The translations under genes and the position numbers were made by a program. Positions 1 to 6,120 of a DNA stretch of 6,120 nt are shown one piece after another. The stretch spans positions 1 to 6,120 of the forward strand of contig WSZX01000134.1 in the NCBI GenBank assembly GCA_013139935.1. Direction: 5' to 3'. A model generated the notes under the pieces. That model did no database searches, had not been told where the DNA came from, and saw only the letters and a program-made list of their open reading frames with translations. Every line of letters starts with the position of its first letter. The first letter of the stretch is position 1. This DNA is from Ardenticatenales bacterium (GTDB taxonomy: Bacteria; Chloroflexota; Anaerolineae; Promineifilales; UBA4811).

Positions 1-149
1 ATCCTTTGCATGGCGCTGTGGCTGACTTCGGACTTGATCAACCATTGCAGTTGACGTGCCGCTCGCCGGAAGGTCCCTTCACACGCCAGCCAAGCCCCCA
101 TCTGCCGCACCCGCTGGCTATCCCTGGCATAGGGTTCGATCCCCAACAT
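1..149 (-). CDS. N-terminus of unidentified HTH/transposase-like protein (partial)
   Basis: This reading frame opens at an ATG (149-147) and runs off the left edge after 49 complete codons. It begins MLGIEPYARDSQRVRQ and continues with a helix-rich basic stretch containing FRRAARQLQWL and then SEVSHSAMQR. The pattern of a helix with RRAA, a Trp/Leu helix and a short S-H-S-x-M helix recalls the DNA-binding region of some transposases (UPF0236/ISLre2-like or ISKra4-like), but this is a weak resemblance and I do not firmly recognise the family. The start is supported by AAAGGAAC, whose AGGA lies 9 nt upstream of the ATG. The same frame stays open upstream to about position 287, inside the end of ftsK, so a longer protein beginning near 263 is possible but has no supporting ribosome site. 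It follows ftsK by 85 nt in the same direction. Too little is visible to assign a function. Confidence 0.45.
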   Translation of the reverse strand, partial: MLGIEPYARDSQRVRQMGAWLACEGTFRRAARQLQWLIKSEVSHSAMQR

Positions 150-153
150 TTTG

Positions 154-206
154 AGAGTTCCTTTCTCTGTTGAGTTGTTGCGAACCTCAAATCTGACCGG
201 AACTCT
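154..206. repeat. 8-bp perfect inverted repeat between ftsK and the left-edge gene
   Basis: AGAGTTCC at 154-161 is exactly the reverse complement of GGAACTCT at 199-206, with a 37-nt spacer. On the transcribed (minus) strand the second arm contains the GGA of the ribosome-binding site of the left-edge gene. A hairpin would therefore cover that site. There is no T-run after it, so it does not look like an intrinsic terminator. It could be an operator-type palindrome, an RNA hairpin or chance: an 8-bp match in an 85-nt gap is suggestive but not decisive. Confidence 0.4.
157..164 (-). promoter_or_regulatory. Ribosome-binding site of the left-edge gene
   Basis: The minus strand reads AAAGGAAC here, and the AGGA core ends 9 nt before the ATG at 149. 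It is what selects that ATG over upstream in-frame codons. It partly overlaps one arm of the inverted repeat at 154-206. Confidence 0.5.
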
Positions 207-234
207 TTCTTTTTGCCGCTGCTTTTCTATGGGA

Positions 235-2523
235 TTATGATCCAGCAGCCTCCGGATTGTCATCCGGCGGATCGGTGTCCTCCTGGATCAACACGGTGCG
301 CGTCCGTCCTCCAGATTGCTCTTCGCCCACCACGCCCATTTCCTCCAGCGTATCCATCAATCGGCCCGCTCGCGGATAGCCAATGCGCAGCCGTCGCTGG
401 ATGAGCGACGTGGAGATGGTCGTGCCTTCCTTGGCCAGGGCAATCGCCCTTTCCAGCAGATCGTCCTTATCCCGCATCTTGGCTTTGCGGACCACCAGCT
501 CTTCCCAGGGGGCTGCTGACTCTCCACTCTCTTCCTCCCCCGCTTGGTCGCGCCAGAATGCAATGACTCTGTCCAACTCGAGGTCAGAGGCATAGCAGCC
601 CTGCAATCGGACCGGCTTGGCCGCATCAGGGGCCTGGAACAGCATATCTCCTTTGCCCAGGAGGCTCTCCGCGCCCGTGCTGTCCAGGATGACCCGAGAG
701 TCGGTGGAGGTGGCAACGGCAAAGGCGATCCTGGCGGGAAAGTTCGCCTTGATGAGCCCGGTCACCACATCGGTGCTCGGCCGCTGGGTGGCGACGACCA
801 GGTGGATCCCCACAGCGCGCGCCATCTGCGCCAACCGGACCAGGGTCTGCTCCACTATCTCCGGGGCCATCATCATGAGATCGGCCAGCTCGTCGACCAG
901 CAAGACGATATAGGGCAGCTTGCTGTGCTTTTTTCGGCGGCCGGCCACCTTGTTATAGTCGGTGAGCGTGCGCGCCCCGGCATCGGCCAGGATCTTGTAC
1001 CGTTCATCCATCTCACGCGTCAACCAGTGGAGCACCCCAAGGATTCGATCCATCTCCACCTCCGCTGTTCCCAGCAGATGAGGCAGTCCGTTGAAACGAA
1101 CCAATTCGACCATCTTGGGGTCAATCATCACCAGCCGCAACTCGTCCGGTGTGTTGTTGCATACCAGGCAAGTCGTGATCGCACTGATGCAGACCGATTT
1201 CCCAGATCCGGTAGTGCCGCCGATGAGTATGTGGGGCATCTTTTGCAGGTCTGTCACCACTGGAGCGCCGGAGACGTCCAGGCCGAGCGCAATCCCCAGA
1301 GGCGCTTTGAGCTTGTGGAACGGCTGCGAATCCATCACCTGCCGCAAGTGGACCAGCGAGATGCTCTCGTTGGGAACCTCGATGCCCACGATCGGGCGGC
1401 CCGGAACCGGGGCCTCCAGGCGGATGCGCGAGGCGGCCAGCGCCAACGCCAGATCATTGGTCAGCGCGGTGATCTGGCTCACCCGTACCTTTTGCTCGCG
1501 GATCTGCCCGTGCGCTCCGGGCTTTTCGATGTACTGCGGTGCCACACCAAACTGAGTCACCACCGGGCCCCGCCGCACTTCAACTACCCGTACCGGCAAG
1601 CCGAAATCCAGCAGCGTCTTCTCAATCACCTCTGCCTTTTGCGCAATCTCGGCCTCGTCTTGCTCAACGGCGACGCCGGGCTTGAGCAGATCAAGAGGCG
1701 GCAGATGGGATGGTCTGGCCGGGGCGCGCCGTGTCGTGCTGCTGGGGGGACGGGCAATCACCAGCTTGTGGGGGGCGGTGCTGGGTCTGGCAGCCGGCGA
1801 TCTGGGTGGCTTGCGCACCGGCTTGGCGCGGGCTGGCTTGGCTCTCCGCCCGCCGCTCGGTGCCTTGCCAGGTGGTTTGGCGCTGCTAGTTTCCTCGTCT
1901 TTCCGGATTCCATCTGCCCATCTCTGCAGCTTCCCGGAGCGGTCAATAGCCCACTCCTGAACGTCGGTGTGGGAGACCCGGAGCATCAGGCCGGCGCCCA
2001 GGAACCATGCCGCGGTCAGCGCCATCCATGCCACCATGCTTCCTAATCCTTCCACGATGGGCATGGAAAGCGCCCAGCCGATGTATCCGCCGCCCTGGCC
2101 AGCGGCCGCGAGCGCCAATGCGGCCTGCTCTTCTGTTGCGCTCCCCAGGTGAGTGATAGCAAGCGAGGCGGCAAACACGATCTCAAATCCAATGACTTGG
2201 CCCACTGTGATCCGCCACGGCCGGCCGATCGAGCGCAACGTCATGTGCACCCCGGCAAGAACCACCGTGAGGGACATTACCCAGCTTCCCCAGCCCAAAA
2301 GCTGTTGCAGCACCTGTGTCCACGAGTGGCCAATGTCCCCGCCGGCAACACCGCTCAATGCCAAGAGGCTCGCCGCCCCAAGGGCGGCCACGATTACGCC
2401 CGCGATCTCTTGCTGCAGGGGAGCGGCTACCTGCACCAGCCATTCATCGAGGGTACGTTCCGTCGATGCACCCCTCCGTGTTGCTGGTTTCCGTTTGGTG
2501 CTGCTGCGCTTGGTCTTACTCAT
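235..2523 (-). CDS. ftsK: DNA translocase FtsK/SpoIIIE
   Basis: This is a complete 762-residue membrane-anchored DNA pump, which in this family forms hexamers at the septum and moves chromosomal DNA during division. From the N-terminus: a Lys/Arg/Ser/Thr-rich start; four membrane segments at about 40-59, 81-97, 106-124 and 169-191; a Pro/Ala/Lys/Arg-rich disordered linker at about 213-281; the alpha/beta motor; and a winged-helix gamma domain at about 687-746 containing RRLRIGYPRAGRLM, the part that in FtsK reads polar chromosome motifs. The motor has an intact Walker A, GGTTGSGKS at 435-443, and Walker B, LLVDE ending at D554-E555. The conserved ATQRPSTDVVTGLIK block (from residue 578) and LLGKGDMLF are also present. 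The length is normal and the tail is acidic. The start chosen is the ATG at 2523-2521, which overlaps the upstream regulator's stop codon (ATGAGTAA). No clear Shine-Dalgarno precedes it, so translational coupling is likely. The frame is open for a further 31 codons upstream to a TTG at 2616, but those lie inside the upstream gene. Identity is secure; the start is fairly secure. Confidence 0.97.
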   Translation of the reverse strand: MSKTKRSSTKRKPATRRGASTERTLDEWLVQVAAPLQQEIAGVIVAALGAASLLALSGVAGGDIGHSWTQVLQQLLGWGSWVMSLTVVLAGVHMTLRSIGRPWRITVGQVIGFEIVFAASLAITHLGSATEEQAALALAAAGQGGGYIGWALSMPIVEGLGSMVAWMALTAAWFLGAGLMLRVSHTDVQEWAIDRSGKLQRWADGIRKDEETSSAKPPGKAPSGGRRAKPARAKPVRKPPRSPAARPSTAPHKLVIARPPSSTTRRAPARPSHLPPLDLLKPGVAVEQDEAEIAQKAEVIEKTLLDFGLPVRVVEVRRGPVVTQFGVAPQYIEKPGAHGQIREQKVRVSQITALTNDLALALAASRIRLEAPVPGRPIVGIEVPNESISLVHLRQVMDSQPFHKLKAPLGIALGLDVSGAPVVTDLQKMPHILIGGTTGSGKSVCISAITTCLVCNNTPDELRLVMIDPKMVELVRFNGLPHLLGTAEVEMDRILGVLHWLTREMDERYKILADAGARTLTDYNKVAGRRKKHSKLPYIVLLVDELADLMMMAPEIVEQTLVRLAQMARAVGIHLVVATQRPSTDVVTGLIKANFPARIAFAVATSTDSRVILDSTGAESLLGKGDMLFQAPDAAKPVRLQGCYASDLELDRVIAFWRDQAGEEESGESAAPWEELVVRKAKMRDKDDLLERAIALAKEGTTISTSLIQRRLRIGYPRAGRLMDTLEEMGVVGEEQSGGRTRTVLIQEDTDPPDDNPEAAGS
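2516..2523 (-). other. 8-nt gene overlap (ATGAGTAA) between membrane regulator and ftsK
   Basis: The regulator ends GAT GAG TAA and ftsK begins ATG AGT in the next frame, so start and stop interlock. The bases just upstream contain no good Shine-Dalgarno sequence. Translation of ftsK probably relies on ribosomes finishing the regulator, which ties the amounts of the two proteins together. The coupling is inferred; the overlap is seen directly. Confidence 0.75.
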
Positions 2524-4447
2524 CGGGCGTAGAATCAAGAGGCCGAGGTCTCTCGCTTTCATCCTCTGCTTCTTGCTCTCTTGCAGCGATGGCGCGCCCG
2601 ACCGCTCTGATAGCAATGCGCTGCTTGCGGTAGAGATCGGACTCGCTCATCGCCAGCCGGCGAGCAACGTCGCGGACCTTGTATCTTCTGAGGAATTTGA
2701 GTTCCAGGATATTGTACAGAATCCACTCCCTCGTGGTCATACTCCGGTTGCCTTCCGGCCGCAAGCTTTCGATCGCCTCCAGCAGCACCGCGCGCATTGC
2801 GTTGATCGTGTTGCCCCGGTGCTCCCGCGTCTCTTTTTTTACCACTTGCAGCTCGAGCAGCGGGCTCTGCGTGAGTTTCGGCCCGCCCCAGTAGTGACTA
2901 AGCGCATCACGCACTATCTTGGCAAAGCGATCGCTCACGAGAAGATCTTCATCTGTTCCCGCCGGCGGGTGCGCGCTGTCATGCGCCGTTACCTGCTGCT
3001 GTGCTGTCTCTACCTGCTGCAGTAGGCCTGCCATCGCCTCAAATACTGATTGCTGCAACAGCCGGTCCTCAAGAATGGTAGCCGCCTGCTGGGCAAAGTG
3101 GTTGAGCCTCTCGTCCTGCTCCTGCGTCACGCCCGTCTTGTCGGGCGGCGCGTGAACTCCCAGTATGCCTAGCACGCTTTCGTGTGGTTGGTCGTACAGC
3201 GAGATGATCCAATACCCATTCCAGACGAACCGCTCGCCCTGTGCGGGCAGGCTGGATGCGGAGTCAAGCTGGAGCGACTGCCAGTTGTCCACTCTCAAGT
3301 CGCCGTTCAAAGGGTATGGCTCCCCCACGATGAGCTCTACTTGGGGCTGCCCGTCGGTCGCAAAGGATGCCACAAAGGCGCTCTCGACCTGCAACAGTTC
3401 GCACACGCTTGCCAACACGTTCTCCAGGAACTGGTGGAGATCACGGGTGGTTACAACTCGGTCGCGCAGTTCCTGCAGGCGTACGACTTGGTCTCGTTCG
3501 TCGAAATAGAACCATCGCTCCAGCGCAGGTTTGATGAGCAGGATGATCCACTGAAAGATAACAATACCCCCGACCACCACAAAGGGAATCGCCGTCTCGG
3601 ACGGAACTCCCAGGAAACGGCCCGCTCGCTCAACCACGACCATCGACACGAGGACGCCAATGGCCACCAACGGGCCCCGCGCCAGGAATTTGATTAGCCT
3701 CAGCCGCACCACTCGATCAGGTTCGTTGACGCCAAAATAGGCCGCGCTATAGGTCATGAAAAAGATCGTCATAGCGACGACGCTGTTCCCCACTATCTGG
3801 ATTGCCCAAAAGAGGAATGACGGAACGATTGTGCTCTGACCCGTAATGAGCAAGTAAGGGAAAACGCTGATCACCGGCCCGCCGGCCGAGGCCATGAGGT
3901 ACGTGATTCTCCGTTTCATGGTGGCGGTGCGGATCCGCCGGCGCGCTCGGATCTGGTATGTTGCCCCCAGGGCCACACAGCCGCCAAAAAAGATCCCAAC
4001 GACCGGAAACAGCGGGCCTGCGCGCAGTTGTGGCGCAGCAAGGTCCACCACCTCTCCTCGTACAATCAGGTCAGTCAGTGTAGATAGCGCCAGGGCCAAC
4101 CCGCCCAGGCCATAAGCTACCAACACCGTGAGACGCCGCCAGGGCGACCTGTCCGCGTTCAACTCCAGCAAAGCGTTAGAGAGGTGCAGATAGGCGCTCG
4201 GGACCAATGCGATCCCAACCCACTCCATCCGCAGCCAACGTTCCATCTCGACTGCACTATCCGTCTGGGTGAGAAGGAGATCACCCAGATAGACGATCAC
4301 CGTAAAGCCCAGCAACAAGCTGGATGCGCGCGCTACCCGATTGCGAATGCTGGAACGAATGCCGTACAGCAACACCGACGCGATCAGGATGACAATCGCG
4401 GCCTCTAGGACCGTGTTGGCCAACCTGAGTAGGTTCACCACGCTCAT
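2516..4447 (-). CDS. Multi-TM GAF-domain protein with C-terminal sigma-region-4-like HTH
   Basis: This 643-residue protein is probably a membrane-bound sensor-regulator. Its N-terminal half has about nine hydrophobic segments, near residues 11-30, 43-61, 76-95, 106-126, 145-164, 189-205, 211-238, 260-281 and 287-307. The first seven resemble the 7TM sensor region of some bacterial histidine kinases (for example EWVGIALVPSAYLHLSNALL). A GAF-type domain follows at about 340-470, then a Gln-rich likely coiled coil at about 473-497. The C-terminal part (about 510-632) has no H-box, ATP-binding lid or GGDEF motif. It ends in a helical unit whose KVRDVARRLAMSESDLYRKQ (600-619) lines up with sigma-70 region 4/LuxR-type HTHs. 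A very acidic tail follows. The likely reading is a one-component regulator that senses at the membrane and binds DNA directly; ligand and targets are unknown. It starts 4 nt after the GNAT gene stops and overlaps ftsK by 8 nt. The ATG at 4447 has only AGG directly abutting it; a GTG two codons later would have better spacing, so the exact start is uncertain. Confidence 0.85.
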   Translation of the reverse strand: MSVVNLLRLANTVLEAAIVILIASVLLYGIRSSIRNRVARASSLLLGFTVIVYLGDLLLTQTDSAVEMERWLRMEWVGIALVPSAYLHLSNALLELNADRSPWRRLTVLVAYGLGGLALALSTLTDLIVRGEVVDLAAPQLRAGPLFPVVGIFFGGCVALGATYQIRARRRIRTATMKRRITYLMASAGGPVISVFPYLLITGQSTIVPSFLFWAIQIVGNSVVAMTIFFMTYSAAYFGVNEPDRVVRLRLIKFLARGPLVAIGVLVSMVVVERAGRFLGVPSETAIPFVVVGGIVIFQWIILLIKPALERWFYFDERDQVVRLQELRDRVVTTRDLHQFLENVLASVCELLQVESAFVASFATDGQPQVELIVGEPYPLNGDLRVDNWQSLQLDSASSLPAQGERFVWNGYWIISLYDQPHESVLGILGVHAPPDKTGVTQEQDERLNHFAQQAATILEDRLLQQSVFEAMAGLLQQVETAQQQVTAHDSAHPPAGTDEDLLVSDRFAKIVRDALSHYWGGPKLTQSPLLELQVVKKETREHRGNTINAMRAVLLEAIESLRPEGNRSMTTREWILYNILELKFLRRYKVRDVARRLAMSESDLYRKQRIAIRAVGRAIAAREQEAEDESERPRPLDSTPDE

Positions 4448-4451
4448 CCTA

Positions 4452-4979
4452 TCATAGTCTCAGTGTGAAAAAGAGCGCAATATCCTGGCTAGGGTAATGG
4501 AACTCGTTGAAACCGCAGAAAACAAAACCGTGCTTTTTGCTAAAGCTGATCATGGGATAGTTCTTGCTCTGCATCTCGACGGTGATTCGATTCAGATTCT
4601 GCTCCGCGGCCCATTTCATGGCCTCCTGCAGCAATCTGCTGCCGGTTCGTTTGCGTCGAAACCGCCGGCCGACGACCAGATCACGAATCCACGCTCTACC
4701 TTCAGCGGCGTGCATGAGCAGTCCCGCATAGCCGCGGATATAGCCATCTTCCTCTGCGACAAAAAAAGCGTCCCACTGACGCCAATCCTCCCACAACCGG
4801 TTGGCGTCGCGAGGATATCGCACTCGCATCGGCCGCGGAAGCCGAACCGGGTGGAATGCAATGGTTACCGCCCCGTTCTCATCGCGCCGGTCTATTTGCC
4901 ACACGCGCGTCGTCGTGTACTGGTGGTCCAAAGCCGCACACTGCCTCAAATCCACCGGAAGGGCGGGGCGAACTTCCAT
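4452..4979 (-). CDS. GNAT-family N-acetyltransferase
   Basis: This 175-residue cytoplasmic protein has the GNAT fold, which transfers an acetyl group from acetyl-CoA to an amine; the substrate cannot be told from the sequence. The N-terminus MEVRPALPVDLRQCAALDHQ is a typical beta1-alpha1 opening. Motif A follows from W97-I98-R99-D100-LVV, with the CoA loop FRRKRTGSRLL at 107-117. The C-terminal part (EMQSKNYPMISFSKKHGF, then QDIALFF) is the usual motif B region with a conserved aromatic and a KHGF turn. The family loop R/Q-x-x-G-x-G/A is altered: R108-R109-K110-R111-T112-G113 has Arg (CGA) where the first Gly is expected, which may weaken pyrophosphate binding. The start at 4979 is chosen because GAGGGAG lies 8 nt upstream and the family normally begins there. 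The frame is open to a GTG at 5126, and an ATG at 5030, itself preceded by GGGGAG, is an alternative. It stops 4 nt before the membrane regulator starts, suggesting cotranscription. Confidence 0.9.
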   Translation of the reverse strand: MEVRPALPVDLRQCAALDHQYTTTRVWQIDRRDENGAVTIAFHPVRLPRPMRVRYPRDANRLWEDWRQWDAFFVAEEDGYIRGYAGLLMHAAEGRAWIRDLVVGRRFRRKRTGSRLLQEAMKWAAEQNLNRITVEMQSKNYPMISFSKKHGFVFCGFNEFHYPSQDIALFFTLRL

Positions 4980-5092
4980 GACTCTCTCTCCCTCTGAATG
5001 CTGATTCGATCCTACATTCCCTCCTTTCATCTCTCTCCCCTGCCGCGGGCCCTCTTCCCATGCCCTCATCTGTCCCGCCTGAACCGAAATGG
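4980..5092 (-). promoter_or_regulatory. Purine-rich leader of the GNAT gene with several Shine-Dalgarno-like elements
   Basis: This 113-nt gap is the largest between genes here. Its minus strand is strongly purine-rich and carries three ribosome-site-like cores: GGGGAG ending shortly before an ATG at 5030, AAAGGAGG at 5027-5020, and GAGGGAG at 4994-4988. The last is 8 nt before the chosen GNAT start. I see no convincing -35/-10 pair and no terminator hairpin with a U-run, so a promoter here is possible but not shown. Confidence 0.4.
4988..4994 (-). promoter_or_regulatory. Ribosome-binding site of the GNAT gene
   Basis: The minus strand reads GAGGGAG, separated by 8 nt from the ATG at 4979-4977. 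This spacing, together with the family's usual N-terminus, decides the start over the open extension upstream. Confidence 0.6.
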
Positions 5093-5848
5093 CTATGGCG
5101 TGGCAACCGTGAGGGTCACATAGCACCCTCCGACTTCGTTATGGGTTGTGTCCACCATTACCAGGCGAATCGAGTACCCGCCCGATGCCCAGCCTGCAAA
5201 GTTCGCTGTCCCCAGAACGCCATCGACCACTGGGGTGGACACTGTGTCGCCCAGAAGCGAGGCCCAGACTCCTGCCGTCTGCGGCCCGTACGCCTCTATC
5301 TTGTAGAACAGAAATTGATCTGCAGTCGCGGTACCCACAAAGGTGACTTCACCGGCGATCTCGCTCCCATCGGCCGGGCTGCTGATGTAACAGGCGCCGC
5401 TGATCGCCAGCGTAGGAGAAGGTGCTGGCGTCGGGCTCTCTCCGCCGCCGGTGGCGATGGGGGCGGTGGGGTGCGGAATCGCGGTGGGAGCGGCTAGCGT
5501 TGATGTGAGGGTGGCAGTGGCTGTTGGCGTCTCGCTCGTAAAGGTCGGAGGAGGGATGGCAAAGATGTCTGGCGTCGGTGTGGCGGCGGCGCGCCCATAG
5601 GCCGGGAGACCGGGCTCTATGATGTTCCCAATGATAAAGACCAACACCGCCATTCCCACCGACAGGAACAGCAACCGCATGGAGCGCTCCTGGCGTATCT
5701 TGGCCATCTCAAACTCCAGGCCAAAGAGCGACTGCGAGGCAGCTCGCCGGGCGCGCAGGAACGTGCTCAGGAAAACGACAAAACCAGCGGCGCAGATCAG
5801 GTAGAACCAGACAGCGCGGCTGCTGATGAATTCGATGATGGGTGTCAT
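5093..5848 (-). CDS. Two-TM membrane protein with Pro/Thr-rich linker and exposed beta-type domain
   Basis: This 251-residue protein is of unknown function. It has one membrane segment at about 12-31, a basic loop at 32-56 (LRARRAASQS, then IRQERSMR), and a second segment at about 57-77. The positive loop predicts a cytoplasmic hairpin with both ends outside the cell. Residues 78-150 form a low-complexity Pro/Thr/Ala/Ser linker. The last ~100 residues (from CYISSPADGSEIAGEVTF) look like a small beta-sandwich, with GTA, FYKIEAYG, GGYSIRLVMVD and a closing C-Y-V-T-L. Cys153 and Cys242 bracket this domain and could form a disulphide. Such proteins are, as I recall, common in Anaerolineae and often annotated only as hypothetical. 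The start at 5848 lies 17 nt after the phosphorylase stop and lacks a clear Shine-Dalgarno; it is chosen because it puts a normal N-terminus before the first TM. Adhesion or surface sensing is conceivable but not shown. Confidence 0.85.
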   Translation of the reverse strand: MTPIIEFISSRAVWFYLICAAGFVVFLSTFLRARRAASQSLFGLEFEMAKIRQERSMRLLFLSVGMAVLVFIIGNIIEPGLPAYGRAAATPTPDIFAIPPPTFTSETPTATATLTSTLAAPTAIPHPTAPIATGGGESPTPAPSPTLAISGACYISSPADGSEIAGEVTFVGTATADQFLFYKIEAYGPQTAGVWASLLGDTVSTPVVDGVLGTANFAGWASGGYSIRLVMVDTTHNEVGGCYVTLTVATP

Positions 5849-5865
5849 GGGGACAAAGAAACAGC

Positions 5866-6120
5866 CTAGCTGGCTGCTGGCAGTGCCCGTAGCACACCCC
5901 GCAACAGGGCCAGCAGACGTGGAACAAGGACCTGGCCGGTCTCGAGAACCTCTTCGTGGGTTGTCTCCGACGATGGATCGGCCTCGAGTTTGGCAATGTT
6001 GCTGATACCAGAGACCGCCATGACACGCTGCCCGCCGTGACGAGCGGTGATCGCCTCTGGCACGGTGGACATGCCAACAGCATTGGCGCCCATCAAGCGC
6101 AGAAAGCGCAGATCGGCCGG
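5866..6120 (-). CDS. punA: Purine nucleoside phosphorylase, C-terminal part (5' end beyond window)
   Basis: Only the last 84 residues are in the window; the gene continues past 6120. The enzyme splits purine nucleosides with phosphate into free base and (deoxy)ribose-1-phosphate in the purine salvage pathway. The fragment carries the hallmark of the trimeric PNP/MTAP family, GANAVGMSTVPEAITARH. It then has SGISN, whose Asn matches the base-binding Asn of trimeric PNPs (Asn243 in the human enzyme), and THEEVLE, whose His matches His257 there. An Asn rather than an Asp at the base-binding position favours purine nucleoside phosphorylase over methylthioadenosine phosphorylase. It ends in a normal C-terminal helix and TAG. 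The next gene starts 17 nt downstream on the same strand, so they may be cotranscribed. The symbol is by family analogy. Confidence 0.93.
   Translation of the reverse strand, partial: PADLRFLRLMGANAVGMSTVPEAITARHGGQRVMAVSGISNIAKLEADPSSETTHEEVLETGQVLVPRLLALLRGVLRALPAAS

Noticed and set aside
544..2046. A 500-codon open frame on the plus strand
   Set aside because: It lies wholly antisense to ftsK. Its translation is rich in His, Gln, Gly and Arg in the pattern of an antisense shadow, shows no recognisable domain, and ftsK itself is certain.
2524..2616. Upstream extension of ftsK to a TTG at 2616 or an ATG at 2562
   Set aside because: Both lie inside the regulator's coding region. The ATG at 2523 gives the usual short basic N-terminus and the classic stop/start overlap.
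2153..3025. A 290-codon plus-strand open frame with Cys/Leu-rich parts
   Set aside because: It is antisense to the 5' part of ftsK and the C-terminus of the regulator. It shows no domain and is explained by codon bias of the genes opposite.
3182..3697. A 171-codon plus-strand open frame
   Set aside because: It is antisense to the GAF-encoding part of the regulator, has no recognisable motif, and its composition matches a shadow frame.
5012..5027. AAAGGAGG followed by ATG-TAG as a minimal start-stop gene
   Set aside because: Spacing between the core and the ATG is only 2 nt, too short for efficient initiation. It is kept only as part of the leader finding.
5459..5511. G-run cluster on the plus strand as a possible G-quadruplex
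   Set aside because: The runs of three or more G are separated by about 4, 14 and 20 nt, too far apart for a convincing quadruplex. They simply reflect Pro/Thr/Ala codons of the linker on the other strand.
1..6120. CRISPR array, tRNA, rRNA or intrinsic terminators
   Set aside because: No regularly spaced repeats, no cloverleaf-like segments and no hairpin followed by a U-run were seen; nearly all of the sequence is taken up by protein genes.

Overview
The window is a GC-rich bacterial segment in which every gene I can support lies on the minus strand, so transcription runs from position 6120 towards 1. It most resembles Chloroflexota, probably the Anaerolineae side. The reasons are protein style: a membrane protein with a Pro/Thr/Ala-rich linker and an exposed beta-type domain, a multi-spanning membrane protein carrying GAF and C-terminal helix-turn-helix modules, and a GNAT enzyme of a kind I associate with that phylum. 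This placement is inferred from recalled protein style, not from a marker gene.

In transcription order the layout is: (1) 6120-5866, the last 84 codons of a trimeric-type purine nucleoside phosphorylase, cut by the window edge; (2) 5848-5093, a two-TM protein with an exposed C-terminal beta-type domain; (3) 4979-4452, a GNAT N-acetyltransferase preceded by a 113-nt purine-rich leader; (4) 4447-2516, a nine-TM membrane protein with a GAF domain and a sigma-region-4-like HTH but no kinase domain; (5) 2523-235, a complete FtsK/SpoIIIE DNA translocase; (6) 149-1, the start of an unidentified gene with an HTH/transposase-like look, cut by the left edge.

Gaps are short (17, 113, 4, -8 and 85 nt), and no rho-independent terminator is evident between genes. 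Genes 3 to 5 in particular look like one transcription unit, and the regulator and ftsK share an 8-nt overlap. The core functions (purine salvage, chromosome translocation) are ordinary. The less ordinary parts are the membrane regulator coupled to ftsK, the substituted glycine in the GNAT acetyl-CoA loop, and the exposed-domain membrane protein. I found no RNA gene, CRISPR array, complete mobile element or clear novel defence system. No gene-free stretch exceeds 113 nt.
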